The notes beneath the pieces were generated by a model that was given only the letters and a program-made list of their open reading frames with translations, was not told where the DNA came from and ran no database searches. From contig DATKIY010000116.1 of assembly GCA_035543875.1 (NCBI GenBank), positions 1-20,990 of the forward strand: DNA of 20,990 nt, given 5' to 3'. Source of the stretch: DATKIY01 sp035543875. Lineage in GTDB: Bacteria > Actinomycetota > Actinomycetes > JAHEKZ01. Position 1 is the first letter of the stretch. Each line of letters begins with the position of its first letter. Shown here piece by piece: positions 1 through 7,433 of this stretch. Position numbers and translations under genes: made by a program.

Positions 1-385
1 TATTGACTGCCTCTGTCGCCCGGTCCGCGACCTGTGTTCGAGTCTCAGCGCCACCTGCCGCAACATCCGCACCCGACGACCAGCAGACGTAGTCAGGGTC
101 TTGGGCCAGGTCGGTGTCGAAGCGTCCTTCCCATCGGCCACCGGAAGTTTCGCGAAGTCGTGGATCGACGGCGACCTCAAGACCAACACGTTGAGCCAAC
201 TCGGCTGCGGTGTCGCGTGCTCGTGACAGGTCAGACGAAACGATCAACGAGGGAGCAAGGCCGGTGAGACGCTCAGCCGAGCGGCTGGCCTGCGCGCGAC
301 CTTCCGAGTTCAACGGTATGTCGGTGTGACCTTGGAAACGACGTTCGCTGTTCCAATCGGTGCGGCCGTGGCGCCAAAGGACCAC
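1..385 (-). CDS. Histidine phosphatase family protein (phosphoglycerate mutase-like), 3' end cut by window edge
   Basis: The frame reads a typical histidine-phosphatase N-terminus, LWRHGRTDWN, followed by FQGHTDIPLN. The RHG motif (residues 5-7 from the GTG at 385) supplies the nucleophilic histidine. A second motif, LRETSGGRWEGR, carries the usual glutamate. The family hydrolyses phosphate esters or moves phosphate through a phosphohistidine; the substrate cannot be told from sequence, and members next to rsfS are usually annotated simply as phosphoglycerate mutase. The frame stays open to base 1, so about 128 residues are visible and the C-terminus is missing. It follows rsfS directly. The first standard start is GTG at 385, but a CTG at 400 overlaps the rsfS stop as CTGA and has GAGG seven bases upstream, so the true start may be 400. 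Family call is firm; function and start are not. Confidence 0.88.
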   Translation of the reverse strand, partial: MVLWRHGRTDWNSERRFQGHTDIPLNSEGRAQASRSAERLTGLAPSLIVSSDLSRARDTAAELAQRVGLEVAVDPRLRETSGGRWEGRFDTDLAQDPDYVCWSSGADVAAGGAETRTQVADRATEAVN

Positions 386-396
386 CCGCCGCCCGC

Positions 397-783
397 TCAG
401 GACCCAACCTCGGCGGTGGAGCCAGCGTCGACATCGAGCGGAATGCTCGGGCAGTCAGCCCAGAGCCGTTCCAGCGAGTAGTAGACACGCTCCTCGTTGT
501 GTTGGACGTGCACGACCAGGTCGAGGTAGTCCAACAAGACCCATCGCTTGTCCCGCTCGCCCTCGCGATGAACCGGCTTGGCACCAAGCCGCCGGAGCCG
601 TTCTTCGACGGCGTCAACGATGGCATCGACCTGTCGCTCATTAGGTGCGGAACAGAGCAGGAAAATGTCTGCGATGGACAACTGATCACTGACGTCGAAG
701 GCGAGGATGTCCTCAGCCAGCTTGTCGGCTGCTGCTGCTGCGGCGGCCTGCGCCAGTCCAATCGATTCTGCTGTGGCTGTCAC
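397..783 (-). CDS. rsfS: Ribosomal silencing factor RsfS
   Basis: This 128-residue protein matches the RsfS/DUF143 family in length and sequence, including the motif SDQLSIADIFLLCSA (residues about 32-46) and RWVLLDYLDLVVHV (about 80-93). RsfS binds ribosomal protein L14 on the large subunit and blocks joining with the 30S subunit, lowering translation when nutrients are scarce. The start is GTG at 783, supported by AAGGAG four bases upstream. It sits 40 bases after the LytR_C gene and overlaps or abuts the phosphatase that follows, in the nadD - LytR_C - rsfS - phosphatase order common in actinobacteria, so it is probably cotranscribed with them. The last ~15 residues are a poorly conserved tail. 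Nothing looks broken. Confidence 0.95.
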   Translation of the reverse strand: MTATAESIGLAQAAAAAAADKLAEDILAFDVSDQLSIADIFLLCSAPNERQVDAIVDAVEERLRRLGAKPVHREGERDKRWVLLDYLDLVVHVQHNEERVYYSLERLWADCPSIPLDVDAGSTAEVGS

Positions 784-823
784 GCAACTCCTTGTGCGGG
801 TCGGTCTTGGCCCCTCCAGCGTC

Positions 824-2197
824 TCACGAATCGAAGTCGACGCCCAAGATCACAATAACGTCCGAGACATTCGACCCAAGATCGGTCGTTTTTACTGCCG
901 AACGTGGCACGCCCAGGGTGTCCGCGACATTGTTCCCCAGCTCAATCGACGCGGGTGTGGCGTCTGGGATCAGCACAACCGTGTTGTCGTCATCGAATGG
1001 TTGGGCATTCCCGCCGTTCAAGAACTTGTAGCCATCGGCCCGCAGGAGTTTCGCCGCACCTTCTTCCAACCCCGGGGTGCCGACCCCGTTCTCAACAAGT
1101 ACCCGGATCTGCACTCCGTCAGAACCCTCGGGCACCGAACCTGCCAGAACAGTCTCGCGCAGCTGTGCGGCTCCATCGGGATCAATGCGTGACGCTTCGC
1201 GTGGTCCGCCTGTGTCGAGCGGAAGGGTAGGGAGCGTTTGAAAGTTCACATCCCCGCCTCGTGCTGCGTCGCCGAACGCGGCGAGGAACGTGGCGAGTTC
1301 GTCGGTTGAGAAAGTGGTGTTTGCGCTGGCTGACGTTTGCGTAAGCAACGAAGCGACTTGGTCCGGTTCGGACGGCAGTTTTTGTGCCACCTGATCGATG
1401 ACCTGACCAAAGCGAGCCTGCCGTAGCTCCTCTGGTTCGTTTGGCCCCAGATACTCGACAAATGCAACCGTTTGCTCGCCATCCAACCGCTGTCCTTCGC
1501 CGGCTGCGATGACAACTCGTTGCTGTCCATCTCCCGGCGGCGTCAGAATGTCACTGTCGACGTCGACCGTGATTCCGTCAAGCTCGTCGACGATCGCGGC
1601 AAGGCCAGCTGGAGTTGCTTGCCATGTGCCGTCGACAATCACGCCGAGGTTGTCGGCCAACGCGTCGCCGGGTGCGCTCAGAGGTTCCAGCCCAACTGTG
1701 TCTCCGAAAGGAATTGGTTCAGGCGTTGAGCCACTGACAAACACGTTGGGTGGAACTAAGACCACCGCGCCATTCCCCTCGTGTTCGTCAGCAGCCAACA
1801 GCGCGGCATCAGTCGCCGGCGCATCCGGCTCACGCGCCAGGGTGAGCGCGAGAGTCTGTTGCGTACGACCCACGTCGGGTGGTGGCGCAACCTCCGAGTC
1901 GTCCCGCCCAAGCCACCACACGACAAGCACCGCGAGGACTACCACAGCGGCGACAGCACCAGCCACCGTCAACGATCGGCGCCGTGCCTGATGCTTTCGC
2001 TGTTCTCTCGCGGCTTTCCGGCTCCTGGCTGGACCGCCTCCAGGGAGCACTGACCCATCACCAGTTGATGGTGTAACCGGCTCCAACCGGTCAGCCAATG
2101 ACACGGATTGTTTGCGATCCGAGCGCTTGTCCGGCTTTGCACGCTCCGCGCGCTTGTCAGCTTTTGCCTTGCGCGCGCTGTGCCGGTGTCCACTCAC
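824..2197 (-). CDS. Membrane-anchored LCP-like / LytR C-terminal domain protein
   Basis: A 457-residue protein with a highly basic cytoplasmic N-terminus (about residues 1-75, rich in K and R), one transmembrane segment at about 76-97, and an extracytoplasmic remainder. Residues about 110-270 resemble a LytR-CpsA-Psr domain (VDELDGITVDV; a GEGQRLDGEQTVAFVEYL stretch; then RQARFGQVI). Residues about 363-455 match the LytR_C domain (IRVLVENGVGTPGLEEGAA). LCP enzymes attach glycopolymers to peptidoglycan. Here the usual family signatures are altered: the R-S-D-T-I position reads ATDAA and the PRDT position reads PPNV, so catalytic activity is doubtful. GTG start at 2197 overlaps the nadD stop as GTGA, pointing to translational coupling. 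Membrane topology and LytR_C are well supported; the LCP assignment is moderate and any role in wall assembly is inferred. Confidence 0.85.
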   Translation of the reverse strand: MSGHRHSARKAKADKRAERAKPDKRSDRKQSVSLADRLEPVTPSTGDGSVLPGGGPARSRKAAREQRKHQARRRSLTVAGAVAAVVVLAVLVVWWLGRDDSEVAPPPDVGRTQQTLALTLAREPDAPATDAALLAADEHEGNGAVVLVPPNVFVSGSTPEPIPFGDTVGLEPLSAPGDALADNLGVIVDGTWQATPAGLAAIVDELDGITVDVDSDILTPPGDGQQRVVIAAGEGQRLDGEQTVAFVEYLGPNEPEELRQARFGQVIDQVAQKLPSEPDQVASLLTQTSASANTTFSTDELATFLAAFGDAARGGDVNFQTLPTLPLDTGGPREASRIDPDGAAQLRETVLAGSVPEGSDGVQIRVLVENGVGTPGLEEGAAKLLRADGYKFLNGGNAQPFDDDNTVVLIPDATPASIELGNNVADTLGVPRSAVKTTDLGSNVSDVIVILGVDFDS

Positions 2198-2787
2198 GCT
2201 GCGACCTGCCGGTAAAGACCGCGCTTTGCGATGTACTGCACCACACCGTCAGGGACGAGGTACCAAACGGGTCGCTGCGCAGCAATCCGTTCACGAACGT
2301 CAGTCGAGGAGATGGCAAGTGCAGGAATCTCGACGAGACTCACCCGTCCCTCCGGTAACCCCACGTCGCTCAATTCATGCCCAGGGCGAGTGACGGCGAT
2401 GAAGTGCGCTAGATCAAACAACTCCGAGACGTCGCGCCAAGTCAGTATCTGGTTGAGCGCGTCCGCGCCAGTGATGAAGAACAGCTCAGCGTCGTCTGGC
2501 AGTCGGTTCCCCAGATCACGCAAAGTGTCGATCGTGTACGTGGGTCCGGCACGGTCAACGTCGACGCGACTGACTGAGAAACTTGGGTTCGATGCCGTAG
2601 CAATGACTGTCATGAGGTAGCGATCCTCGGCGGTCGCAACCTCGCGACCGTCCTTCTGCCAGGGCTGACCAGTTGGCACAAACATGACCTCGTCTAAGGC
2701 AAACAGCGACGCCACCTCGCTGGCGGCGACGAGGTGTCCGTGGTGAATGGGGTCGAAGGTGCCGCCCATGACTCCTACGCGACGCAT
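2194..2787 (-). CDS. nadD: Nicotinate-nucleotide adenylyltransferase NadD
   Basis: NadD transfers AMP from ATP to nicotinate mononucleotide, giving deamido-NAD in NAD synthesis. The 197-residue protein has the nucleotidyltransferase signature GGTFDPIHHGHL near the N-terminus (residues about 8-19) and the C-terminal ISSTDVRERI motif (near residue 165). The frame is open far upstream, but the ATG at 2787 gives the normal family N-terminus (MRRVGVMGGTFDP), so the longer reading is rejected. No ribosome site precedes it; instead a TAAAGT -10-like box ends seven bases before the ATG, suggesting a leaderless transcript. It is followed with a GTGA overlap by the LytR_C gene, then rsfS. Expression with these two genes is likely. 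Confidence 0.96.
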   Translation of the reverse strand: MRRVGVMGGTFDPIHHGHLVAASEVASLFALDEVMFVPTGQPWQKDGREVATAEDRYLMTVIATASNPSFSVSRVDVDRAGPTYTIDTLRDLGNRLPDDAELFFITGADALNQILTWRDVSELFDLAHFIAVTRPGHELSDVGLPEGRVSLVEIPALAISSTDVRERIAAQRPVWYLVPDGVVQYIAKRGLYRQVAA

Positions 2788-2794
2788 CAGGGCG

Positions 2795-2800
2795 ACTTTA
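2795..2800 (-). promoter_or_regulatory. Candidate leaderless -10 box for nadD
   Basis: On the minus strand TAAAGT (TANNNT, the actinobacterial -10 pattern) is followed by seven bases and then the nadD ATG. There is no Shine-Dalgarno sequence. No convincing -35 is present at 17-18 bases. This arrangement fits a transcript that starts at or next to the ATG, which is common in actinobacteria. Inference from pattern only. Confidence 0.4.
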
Positions 2801-2858
2801 GTGGTACGAACCGGACGAATCGACGCCACCGCGCTGGTACAGGGGCGTGGGAGGGGCG

Positions 2859-3014
2859 CTAGCGGTCTGGATTCAGCCGGGTCACGATGAACAGCAGGAG
2901 CGCAAAGAACAGGAAGGCGCCGATCGACAGCGTGAGCGCCTGAGGCAGGCCAGAAACCTCTTCCTCGGTGACGGTCTCGGCAGCGTGAATTACTGCGGTC
3001 AGCATGGTCGTCAT
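2859..3014 (-). CDS. Small single-span membrane protein, 51 residues, unknown function
   Basis: A complete short frame lies between proA and nadD. It starts at ATG 3014 (a second in-frame ATG is at 3005) and ends with TAG at 2859-2861. The N-terminal half is polar and acidic (TVTEEEVSG at about residues 14-22), then residues about 26-45 form one hydrophobic helix (IGAFLFFALLLFIV), followed by a short basic tail ending TRLNPDR. The composition is what a real small membrane protein looks like, and it occupies most of an otherwise empty gap upstream of nadD. From memory, small membrane proteins of this kind recur at this locus in actinobacteria, but I cannot check that here. The ribosome site is weak (GACGGGA next to the ATG). 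No function can be assigned. Confidence 0.75.
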   Translation of the reverse strand: MTTMLTAVIHAAETVTEEEVSGLPQALTLSIGAFLFFALLLFIVTRLNPDR

Positions 3015-3045
3015 TCCCGTCGGTCAGTCGAGTCGAGCGTCCGCG

Positions 3046-3066
3046 TCCTCGTTGGACCCACGAGGA
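3046..3066 (-). other. Hairpin in the proA to small-membrane-gene gap
   Basis: A perfect 7-bp inverted repeat TCCTCGT / ACGAGGA with a 7-base loop lies 32 bases before the start of the 51-residue gene. It has no trailing T-run, so it is more likely an operator or leader hairpin than an intrinsic terminator. Chance occurrence is possible. Confidence 0.35.
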
Positions 3067-3096
3067 TCGACACCAGGTTACCAACCCAGCCTAGCC

Positions 3097-3111
3097 ACTC
3101 CGCCGAGGAGT
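3097..3111 (-). other. Short hairpin just after proA stop
   Basis: ACTCC and GGAGT arms with a 5-base loop lie 8 bases after the proA stop codon. Without a T-run it is at best a weak 3'-end structure. TAGGCT and TAACCT, both fitting TANNNT, follow within about 30 bases on the minus strand and could serve a promoter for the small membrane gene and nadD. Confidence 0.25.
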
Positions 3112-3118
3112 TCGACGG

Positions 3119-4405
3119 CTAGCCGCGGATATGGCCGTCGCCAGTAACGACGTACTTCGTGGAGGTGAGTTCGGCCAACCCCATAGGCCCGCGAGCGTGC
3201 AGCTTCTGAGTGGAGATCCCGATCTCGGCCCCGAACCCAAACTCTCCCCCATCGGTGAACCTGGTCGATGCGTTCACCATGACCGCAGCCGAGTCGACCT
3301 GCGCAACGAAACGCCGGGCCGCGGATTGGTTCTCGGTGACGATCGCCTCAGTGTGACCGGTTGACCAGCGCCTGATGTGCGCAATAGCACCGTCCAACGA
3401 GTCCACAACCGCGGCGGCGATATCGAGCGAGTAGTACTCACACGCCCAGTCTTCGTCGTTCGCCCGAACGCTGCTGATACCAGCAGCATCGGCGTAGGAC
3501 TGCATGCGTTCATCGATGTGTACAGTCACGCCAGCTTCCTTCAGCGCCCCAAGGCCGCGCGGCAGAAACTCATCCGCAATGTCCCTATGGACTAAGAACG
3601 TCTCCGCGGCGTTGCAGACACTGGTTCGCTGAGTTTTGGAGTTGACGAGGATCGACACGGCTTTGTCGATGTCTGCCGCTGAGTCAATGTATACATGGCA
3701 GTTACCGACACCCGTTTCGATTACCGGCACGCTGGACTCCTCGACCACTGAACGAATGAGCCCGGCGCCGCCTCGTGGAATGAGGACGTCGACCAATCCC
3801 CTGGCAGTCATTAGATGCTTGGCTGCTTCATGCGTCGTTCCCGGAACCAGCTGAACAGCATCACGCGGCAAACCAGCTGCGGCCAACGCCGACTGCATGA
3901 CGCCAACGAGAGCCGTGTTCGACTCGTATGCGGACGACGACCCCCGCAACAGCACCGCGTTACCAGACTTCAACCCGAGTCCGGCCGCGTCGACAGTGAC
4001 GTTGGGTCGTGCTTCGTAGATGATGCCGACCACGCCCAGTGGTACTCGAACCTGGCGCACCTCTAAACCGTTCGGGAGGGTGTAGCCGCGGATCACCTCA
4101 CCGACCGGGTCTGGCAGCTCGGCCACTTCGCGTAGCGCCTCAGCAATTGCGTCCAGCCGTGCTGTGGTCAGTGTGAGTCGATCGACGAGCCCGTCAGCAG
4201 TTCCCGAAGCCTTGGCACGTTCGACGTCCACCGCGTTGGCGGCGAGCACCGTGTCCGAATGCTCCTGCAAGGCGTCAGCCATGGCACGAATCGCCGCGTC
4301 CTTAGGCGCACGAGCTAGCGGCGCCAACTGGATCGATGCCTCTCGTGCGCGGCGCGCGACGGCAAGTACCGCGTCGCGGTCCACATCGACGGCGTGGTCA
4401 GTCAT
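3119..4405 (-). CDS. proA: Glutamate-5-semialdehyde dehydrogenase (gamma-glutamyl phosphate reductase)
   Basis: ProA reduces gamma-glutamyl phosphate with NADPH to glutamate-5-semialdehyde, the second step of proline synthesis. The 428-residue protein has the normal family length. The catalytic cysteine is C264 within TQRTSVCNAAET, and the family stretches VPLGVVGIIYEARPNV (about 121-136), KSGNAVLLRGSSSA (about 146-159) and the C-terminal GEFGFGAEIGISTQKLHARGP (first 20 residues from about 387) are intact. ATG at 4405 gives a sensible N-terminus; no ribosome site precedes it, but TAGAGT lies six bases upstream, suggesting leaderless expression. It is separated from proB by a small unknown gene, though the three genes run the same way and may also be read together. 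Confidence 0.97.
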   Translation of the reverse strand: MTDHAVDVDRDAVLAVARRAREASIQLAPLARAPKDAAIRAMADALQEHSDTVLAANAVDVERAKASGTADGLVDRLTLTTARLDAIAEALREVAELPDPVGEVIRGYTLPNGLEVRQVRVPLGVVGIIYEARPNVTVDAAGLGLKSGNAVLLRGSSSAYESNTALVGVMQSALAAAGLPRDAVQLVPGTTHEAAKHLMTARGLVDVLIPRGGAGLIRSVVEESSVPVIETGVGNCHVYIDSAADIDKAVSILVNSKTQRTSVCNAAETFLVHRDIADEFLPRGLGALKEAGVTVHIDERMQSYADAAGISSVRANDEDWACEYYSLDIAAAVVDSLDGAIAHIRRWSTGHTEAIVTENQSAARRFVAQVDSAAVMVNASTRFTDGGEFGFGAEIGISTQKLHARGPMGLAELTSTKYVVTGDGHIRG

Positions 4406-4411
4406 GACACA

Positions 4412-4417
4412 ACTCTA
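4412..4417 (-). promoter_or_regulatory. Candidate leaderless -10 box for proA
   Basis: TAGAGT (TANNNT) on the minus strand is followed by six bases and the proA ATG, with no Shine-Dalgarno between. The arrangement copies that at nadD. No clear -35 is visible. If used, proA would have its own promoter independent of obgE-proB. Confidence 0.4.
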
Positions 4418-4462
4418 ACGACGCGTCGTGCACGGGAACACACAGCCGAGACCAGCCACGTC

Positions 4463-4840
4463 TCAGAAGGGTCGGACGCCGCCGTGACCGACCGGCGAGA
4501 CGGTCAGCTCACCAGCGTGACCTCTTGCTTGAAAGGTTGGCTGGTCGACTACCTCTAGTCCAACGACGTCCCAAGGCGGTAGTGCGGCAAGCTCGCCATA
4601 GTCGGACCACAACAGGAGGGCCCGCGCAGCAGCGTTACGGACATCGGTGCCCTCGTCCCAGTAGCGCACCTCCGCCCGGTCATCTGAGTACCTGGCAGAC
4701 AGTAGGAACTGGTGTTGATCAGATAGTCGCTCCAGGGCAGCCCGCACCTCGTCGGCATCGAGGGCAGCGCCAGCCACGGTGACCGTGATGTGCCACATCC
4801 GCCGATCTACGACCGGGTCGGCCAACTGTTCGCGGTGCAT
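4463..4840 (-). CDS. Conserved-looking hypothetical protein between proB and proA
   Basis: A 125-residue frame from ATG 4840 to TGA at 4463. From the internal methionine at 4798 it reads MWHITVTVAGAALDADEVRA, then ALERLSDQHQFLLSARYSDDR, AEVRYWDEGTDV, and LPPWDVVGLEVVDQPTF. The alternating hydrophobic pattern with a central helix suggests a small alpha/beta fold. I recall similar unnamed proteins in proBA regions of other actinobacteria, but cannot verify that here and recognise no enzyme motif, signal peptide or membrane span. GGAAG seven bases before ATG 4840 favours that start; ATG 4798 would give 111 residues and begins exactly where the ordered-looking sequence begins. It lies 58 bases after proB and 57 before proA. 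Its position hints at a link to proline synthesis or to Obg, which is inference only. Confidence 0.8.
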   Translation of the reverse strand: MHREQLADPVVDRRMWHITVTVAGAALDADEVRAALERLSDQHQFLLSARYSDDRAEVRYWDEGTDVRNAAARALLLWSDYGELAALPPWDVVGLEVVDQPTFQARGHAGELTVSPVGHGGVRPF

Positions 4841-4898
4841 CTGCCTACTTCCGGTTCGCGGTGCTCTCGAAACTCGTTCGATCAGATCTCGATCGCGT

Positions 4899-6029
4899 TC
4901 AGATGATGATGAGATCGTCCCGGTGCACAATCTCTCGTTCATACGCCGTTCCGAACTCGTGAGCGAGCTCCTTCGTTGATCTTCCGAGCAGGGCAGGAAG
5001 TTCGCTCGCGTCAAAGTTGACCAGGCCGCGAGCCACCGTGTGACCACTTTCATCGATTAGGTCAACCGGATCTCCTGCGACGAAGCTGCCTTCGATCTTG
5101 GTGATGCCAGCGGGAAGCAACGACGCACGCCGTCCAACGACTGCTGCAACCGCGCCTGGGTCGAGCTCAAGGGATCCTCGCGGATCCGCCGCATGTTTTA
5201 GCCAGAGCAGCCGAGTGGGCACGCGACGTCCGGTTGGTTGAAACCACGTGCCGACCGTTTCACCCGCGAATGCGGCGTCAACGTGGTCGGTAGAAGTCAA
5301 GATGACGGGAATGCCCGCACCGGTTGCAATCCGAGCCGCATCGACCTTGGTGACCATGCCACCCGTGCCCACACCGGCTTTCCCGCGTCGACCCATCGAG
5401 ACGTCGGCAAGATCCTGGTCGGTCGAGATTTCAGTGAGCAGCGTGCTTCCGCTACGTCGAGGGTCACCGTCGTAGAGCCCGTCGACGTCCGACAGCATCA
5501 TGAACAGGTCAGCGTGAACTAGGTGAGCGACGAGTGCAGCCAACCGATCGTTGTCACCAAACCGAATCTCGTCGGTAGCCACGGTGTCGTTCTCATTGAC
5601 GACCGGAAGGGCGCCCATTTCCAGGAGCTTGTACAACGTCCGTTGCGCGTTGCGATAGTGCGCACGACGAACCACGTCGTCCGACGTGAGCAGCACCTGG
5701 CCGACAGTGACCTTGTGCCGCGCGAACGCCTCGGTGTAACGGTGGACGAGCAGACCCTGACCAATACTCGCCGCCGCTTGCTGGGTAGCTAAGTCTTGCG
5801 GGCGCACCCTGAGCCCCAGAGGTTCGAGGCCGGCAGCGATCGCGCCCGATGAAACCAGGACCAGCTCAGTCCCGTCTGCCTTACGACGCGAAAGCGACGC
5901 CGCGAGCGACTCGATCCGATCGTCGTCAATACCCGAAGTTGTGGCGAGAGACGACGAGCCGACCTTCACAACGATGCGTCGCGCGGCTTGCACGACCTGT
6001 GGACGCTCGGTTACTGCTCGCGATCCCAC
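4899..6029 (-). CDS. proB: Glutamate 5-kinase
   Basis: ProB phosphorylates glutamate with ATP, the first and feedback-controlled step of proline synthesis. The 376-residue protein has an amino-acid kinase domain (VKVGSSSL at 21-28, VSSGAIAAG at 59-67, NENDTV at 145-150, FGDND at 157-161, DVDGLYDGDP at 181-190, GTGGMVTK at 221-228) and a C-terminal PUA domain (about 288-370), the usual long bacterial form. The GTG start at 6029 lies inside obgE, overlapping its end by 19 bases, with GAAGGG seven bases upstream. Overlap means proB is cotranscribed and probably translationally coupled with obgE. The gene ends with TGA, 58 bases before the next gene. Confidence 0.96.
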   Translation of the reverse strand: MGSRAVTERPQVVQAARRIVVKVGSSSLATTSGIDDDRIESLAASLSRRKADGTELVLVSSGAIAAGLEPLGLRVRPQDLATQQAAASIGQGLLVHRYTEAFARHKVTVGQVLLTSDDVVRRAHYRNAQRTLYKLLEMGALPVVNENDTVATDEIRFGDNDRLAALVAHLVHADLFMMLSDVDGLYDGDPRRSGSTLLTEISTDQDLADVSMGRRGKAGVGTGGMVTKVDAARIATGAGIPVILTSTDHVDAAFAGETVGTWFQPTGRRVPTRLLWLKHAADPRGSLELDPGAVAAVVGRRASLLPAGITKIEGSFVAGDPVDLIDESGHTVARGLVNFDASELPALLGRSTKELAHEFGTAYEREIVHRDDLIII

Positions 6030-7378
6030 GCTTCGACCCTTCGATCGGTCCCGCGAGGGCTGCGCAGCTGCTCTGCACCCGCCTCAAGCTGTGGCGCGAA
6101 GTCGAACACAACGCCGTCGTCGTCGGCACCCACGACCACTTCGGCACCAGGCTCCGCCCCCAGCTCGACCAGCGCATCTTCGACGCCCAGTCGTGCCAAG
6201 CGATCCGAAAGGTATCCGACCGCTTCGTCATTGCCAAAGTCGGTTTGCATGACCCAGCGCTCCGGCTTGCTACCACGCACCCGGAAGCGACCATCTTCGG
6301 GAGTGACAGTAAATCCGGCTTCGTCAACAGCGCGTGGACGTAGCACGACGCGGGTGGTTTCGGCTTCTGGCTGATTTCTTCGATACTCCGATACAACCTC
6401 AGCGAGGGCAAACAGGAGCGGACGCAGACCTTCATGGCTGACCGCGGAGACTGCGAACACTCGATGGCCGCGCTGTTCGAGATCAGCTGTGACCAAGTCG
6501 GCCAGCTCACGGGCTTCCGGCACATCGACCTTGTTGAGAACCACCAGTCGTGGGCGATCCGCCAGTCCGCCATAGACCGACAACTCATGCTCAATGGTGT
6601 CGAGGTCACTGGCCGGATCTCGGCCCGGATCGAGGGTGGCGCAGTCGAGCACGTGCACCAGGACGGCGCATCTTTCGACGTGGCGCAGGAACTCGTGACC
6701 GAGCCCCTTGCCCTCGCTCGCACCTGGGATCAGTCCGGGCACATCCGCAACGGTGAAGCGTTCATCGCCTGCTTGCACGACACCCAAGTTCGGAACCAGT
6801 GTCGTAAATGGATAGTCCGCAATCTTCGGGCGAGCTGCACTGATGGCAGCGACCAGGCTCGACTTGCCCGCACTCGGGAACCCGACTAGCCCCACATCAG
6901 CGACTGTCTTAAGTTCCAGGACAACGTCAGTCTCAATGCCAGGCTCTCCCAGGAGGGCGAAACCTGGCGCCTTGCGGCGTTGGTTGGCCAGCGACGCATT
7001 GCCCAGTCCGCCTGTGCCTCCTGGCGCAACGACGTATCTGCTGCCCTCCCCAACGAGGTCGATGAGTACTTCGCCGCGTACCGACTTCACGACCGTTCCG
7101 TCGGGCACCGGCAACACGAGGTCACCACCCTCGGCACCGGACCGGTTGCCACCCTGACCGGGCTTGCCGTGACCTGCTTTGCGATGAGGACCGTGGTGAT
7201 AGTCGAGCAGCGTGGTGACGTTTCGGTCGACGACGAGGATGACGTCGCCGCCCCGCCCACCATTACCGCCGTCAGGGCCACCAAACGGCTTGAACTTCTC
7301 GCGGTGGATCGACGCGCAGCCATTGCCGCCACGACCGCCAGCCACATACAAAGTGACGCGATCGACGAACGTCGTCAT
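6011..7378 (-). CDS. obgE: GTPase ObgE/CgtA
   Basis: Obg is an essential GTPase that acts in late 50S subunit assembly and the stress response. The 455-residue protein has the glycine-rich Obg domain (about 1-158), the G domain with GFPSAGKSS (166-174), FTT (191-193), DVPG (212-215), NKVD (282-285) and SAV (311-313), and a C-terminal OCT domain (about 345-428) typical of Gram-positive Obg. The frame is open upstream to an ATG at 7465, but GGAAG sits eight bases before ATG 7378 and the protein from there (MTTFVDRVTLYVAGG) matches the family start. It follows rpmA after a terminator and has its own likely promoter built from repeats; proB overlaps its 3' end. Confidence 0.97.
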   Translation of the reverse strand: MTTFVDRVTLYVAGGRGGNGCASIHREKFKPFGGPDGGNGGRGGDVILVVDRNVTTLLDYHHGPHRKAGHGKPGQGGNRSGAEGGDLVLPVPDGTVVKSVRGEVLIDLVGEGSRYVVAPGGTGGLGNASLANQRRKAPGFALLGEPGIETDVVLELKTVADVGLVGFPSAGKSSLVAAISAARPKIADYPFTTLVPNLGVVQAGDERFTVADVPGLIPGASEGKGLGHEFLRHVERCAVLVHVLDCATLDPGRDPASDLDTIEHELSVYGGLADRPRLVVLNKVDVPEARELADLVTADLEQRGHRVFAVSAVSHEGLRPLLFALAEVVSEYRRNQPEAETTRVVLRPRAVDEAGFTVTPEDGRFRVRGSKPERWVMQTDFGNDEAVGYLSDRLARLGVEDALVELGAEPGAEVVVGADDDGVVFDFAPQLEAGAEQLRSPRGTDRRVEAWDREQ

Positions 7379-7433
7379 CGCCATCACTTCCGTTCTTGGC
7401 TTGCGGCTGGTGGATGCCAGTTCTTCATGGAAA

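Noticed and set aside
2788..3084. Upstream extension of nadD in the same frame
   Set aside because: The extra residues are Arg/Pro/Ser-rich shadow sequence antisense-shifted over the small membrane gene, while ATG 2787 gives the exact family N-terminus.
4448..4464. GAGAC/GTCTC hairpin at the end of the proB-proA middle gene
   Set aside because: Only five base pairs with a 7-base loop and no T-run; too weak for a terminator.
4841..5053. Upstream extension of the proB-proA middle gene into proB
   Set aside because: It lies inside the 3' end of proB in another frame and adds low-complexity sequence; two better ATGs exist at 4840 and 4798.
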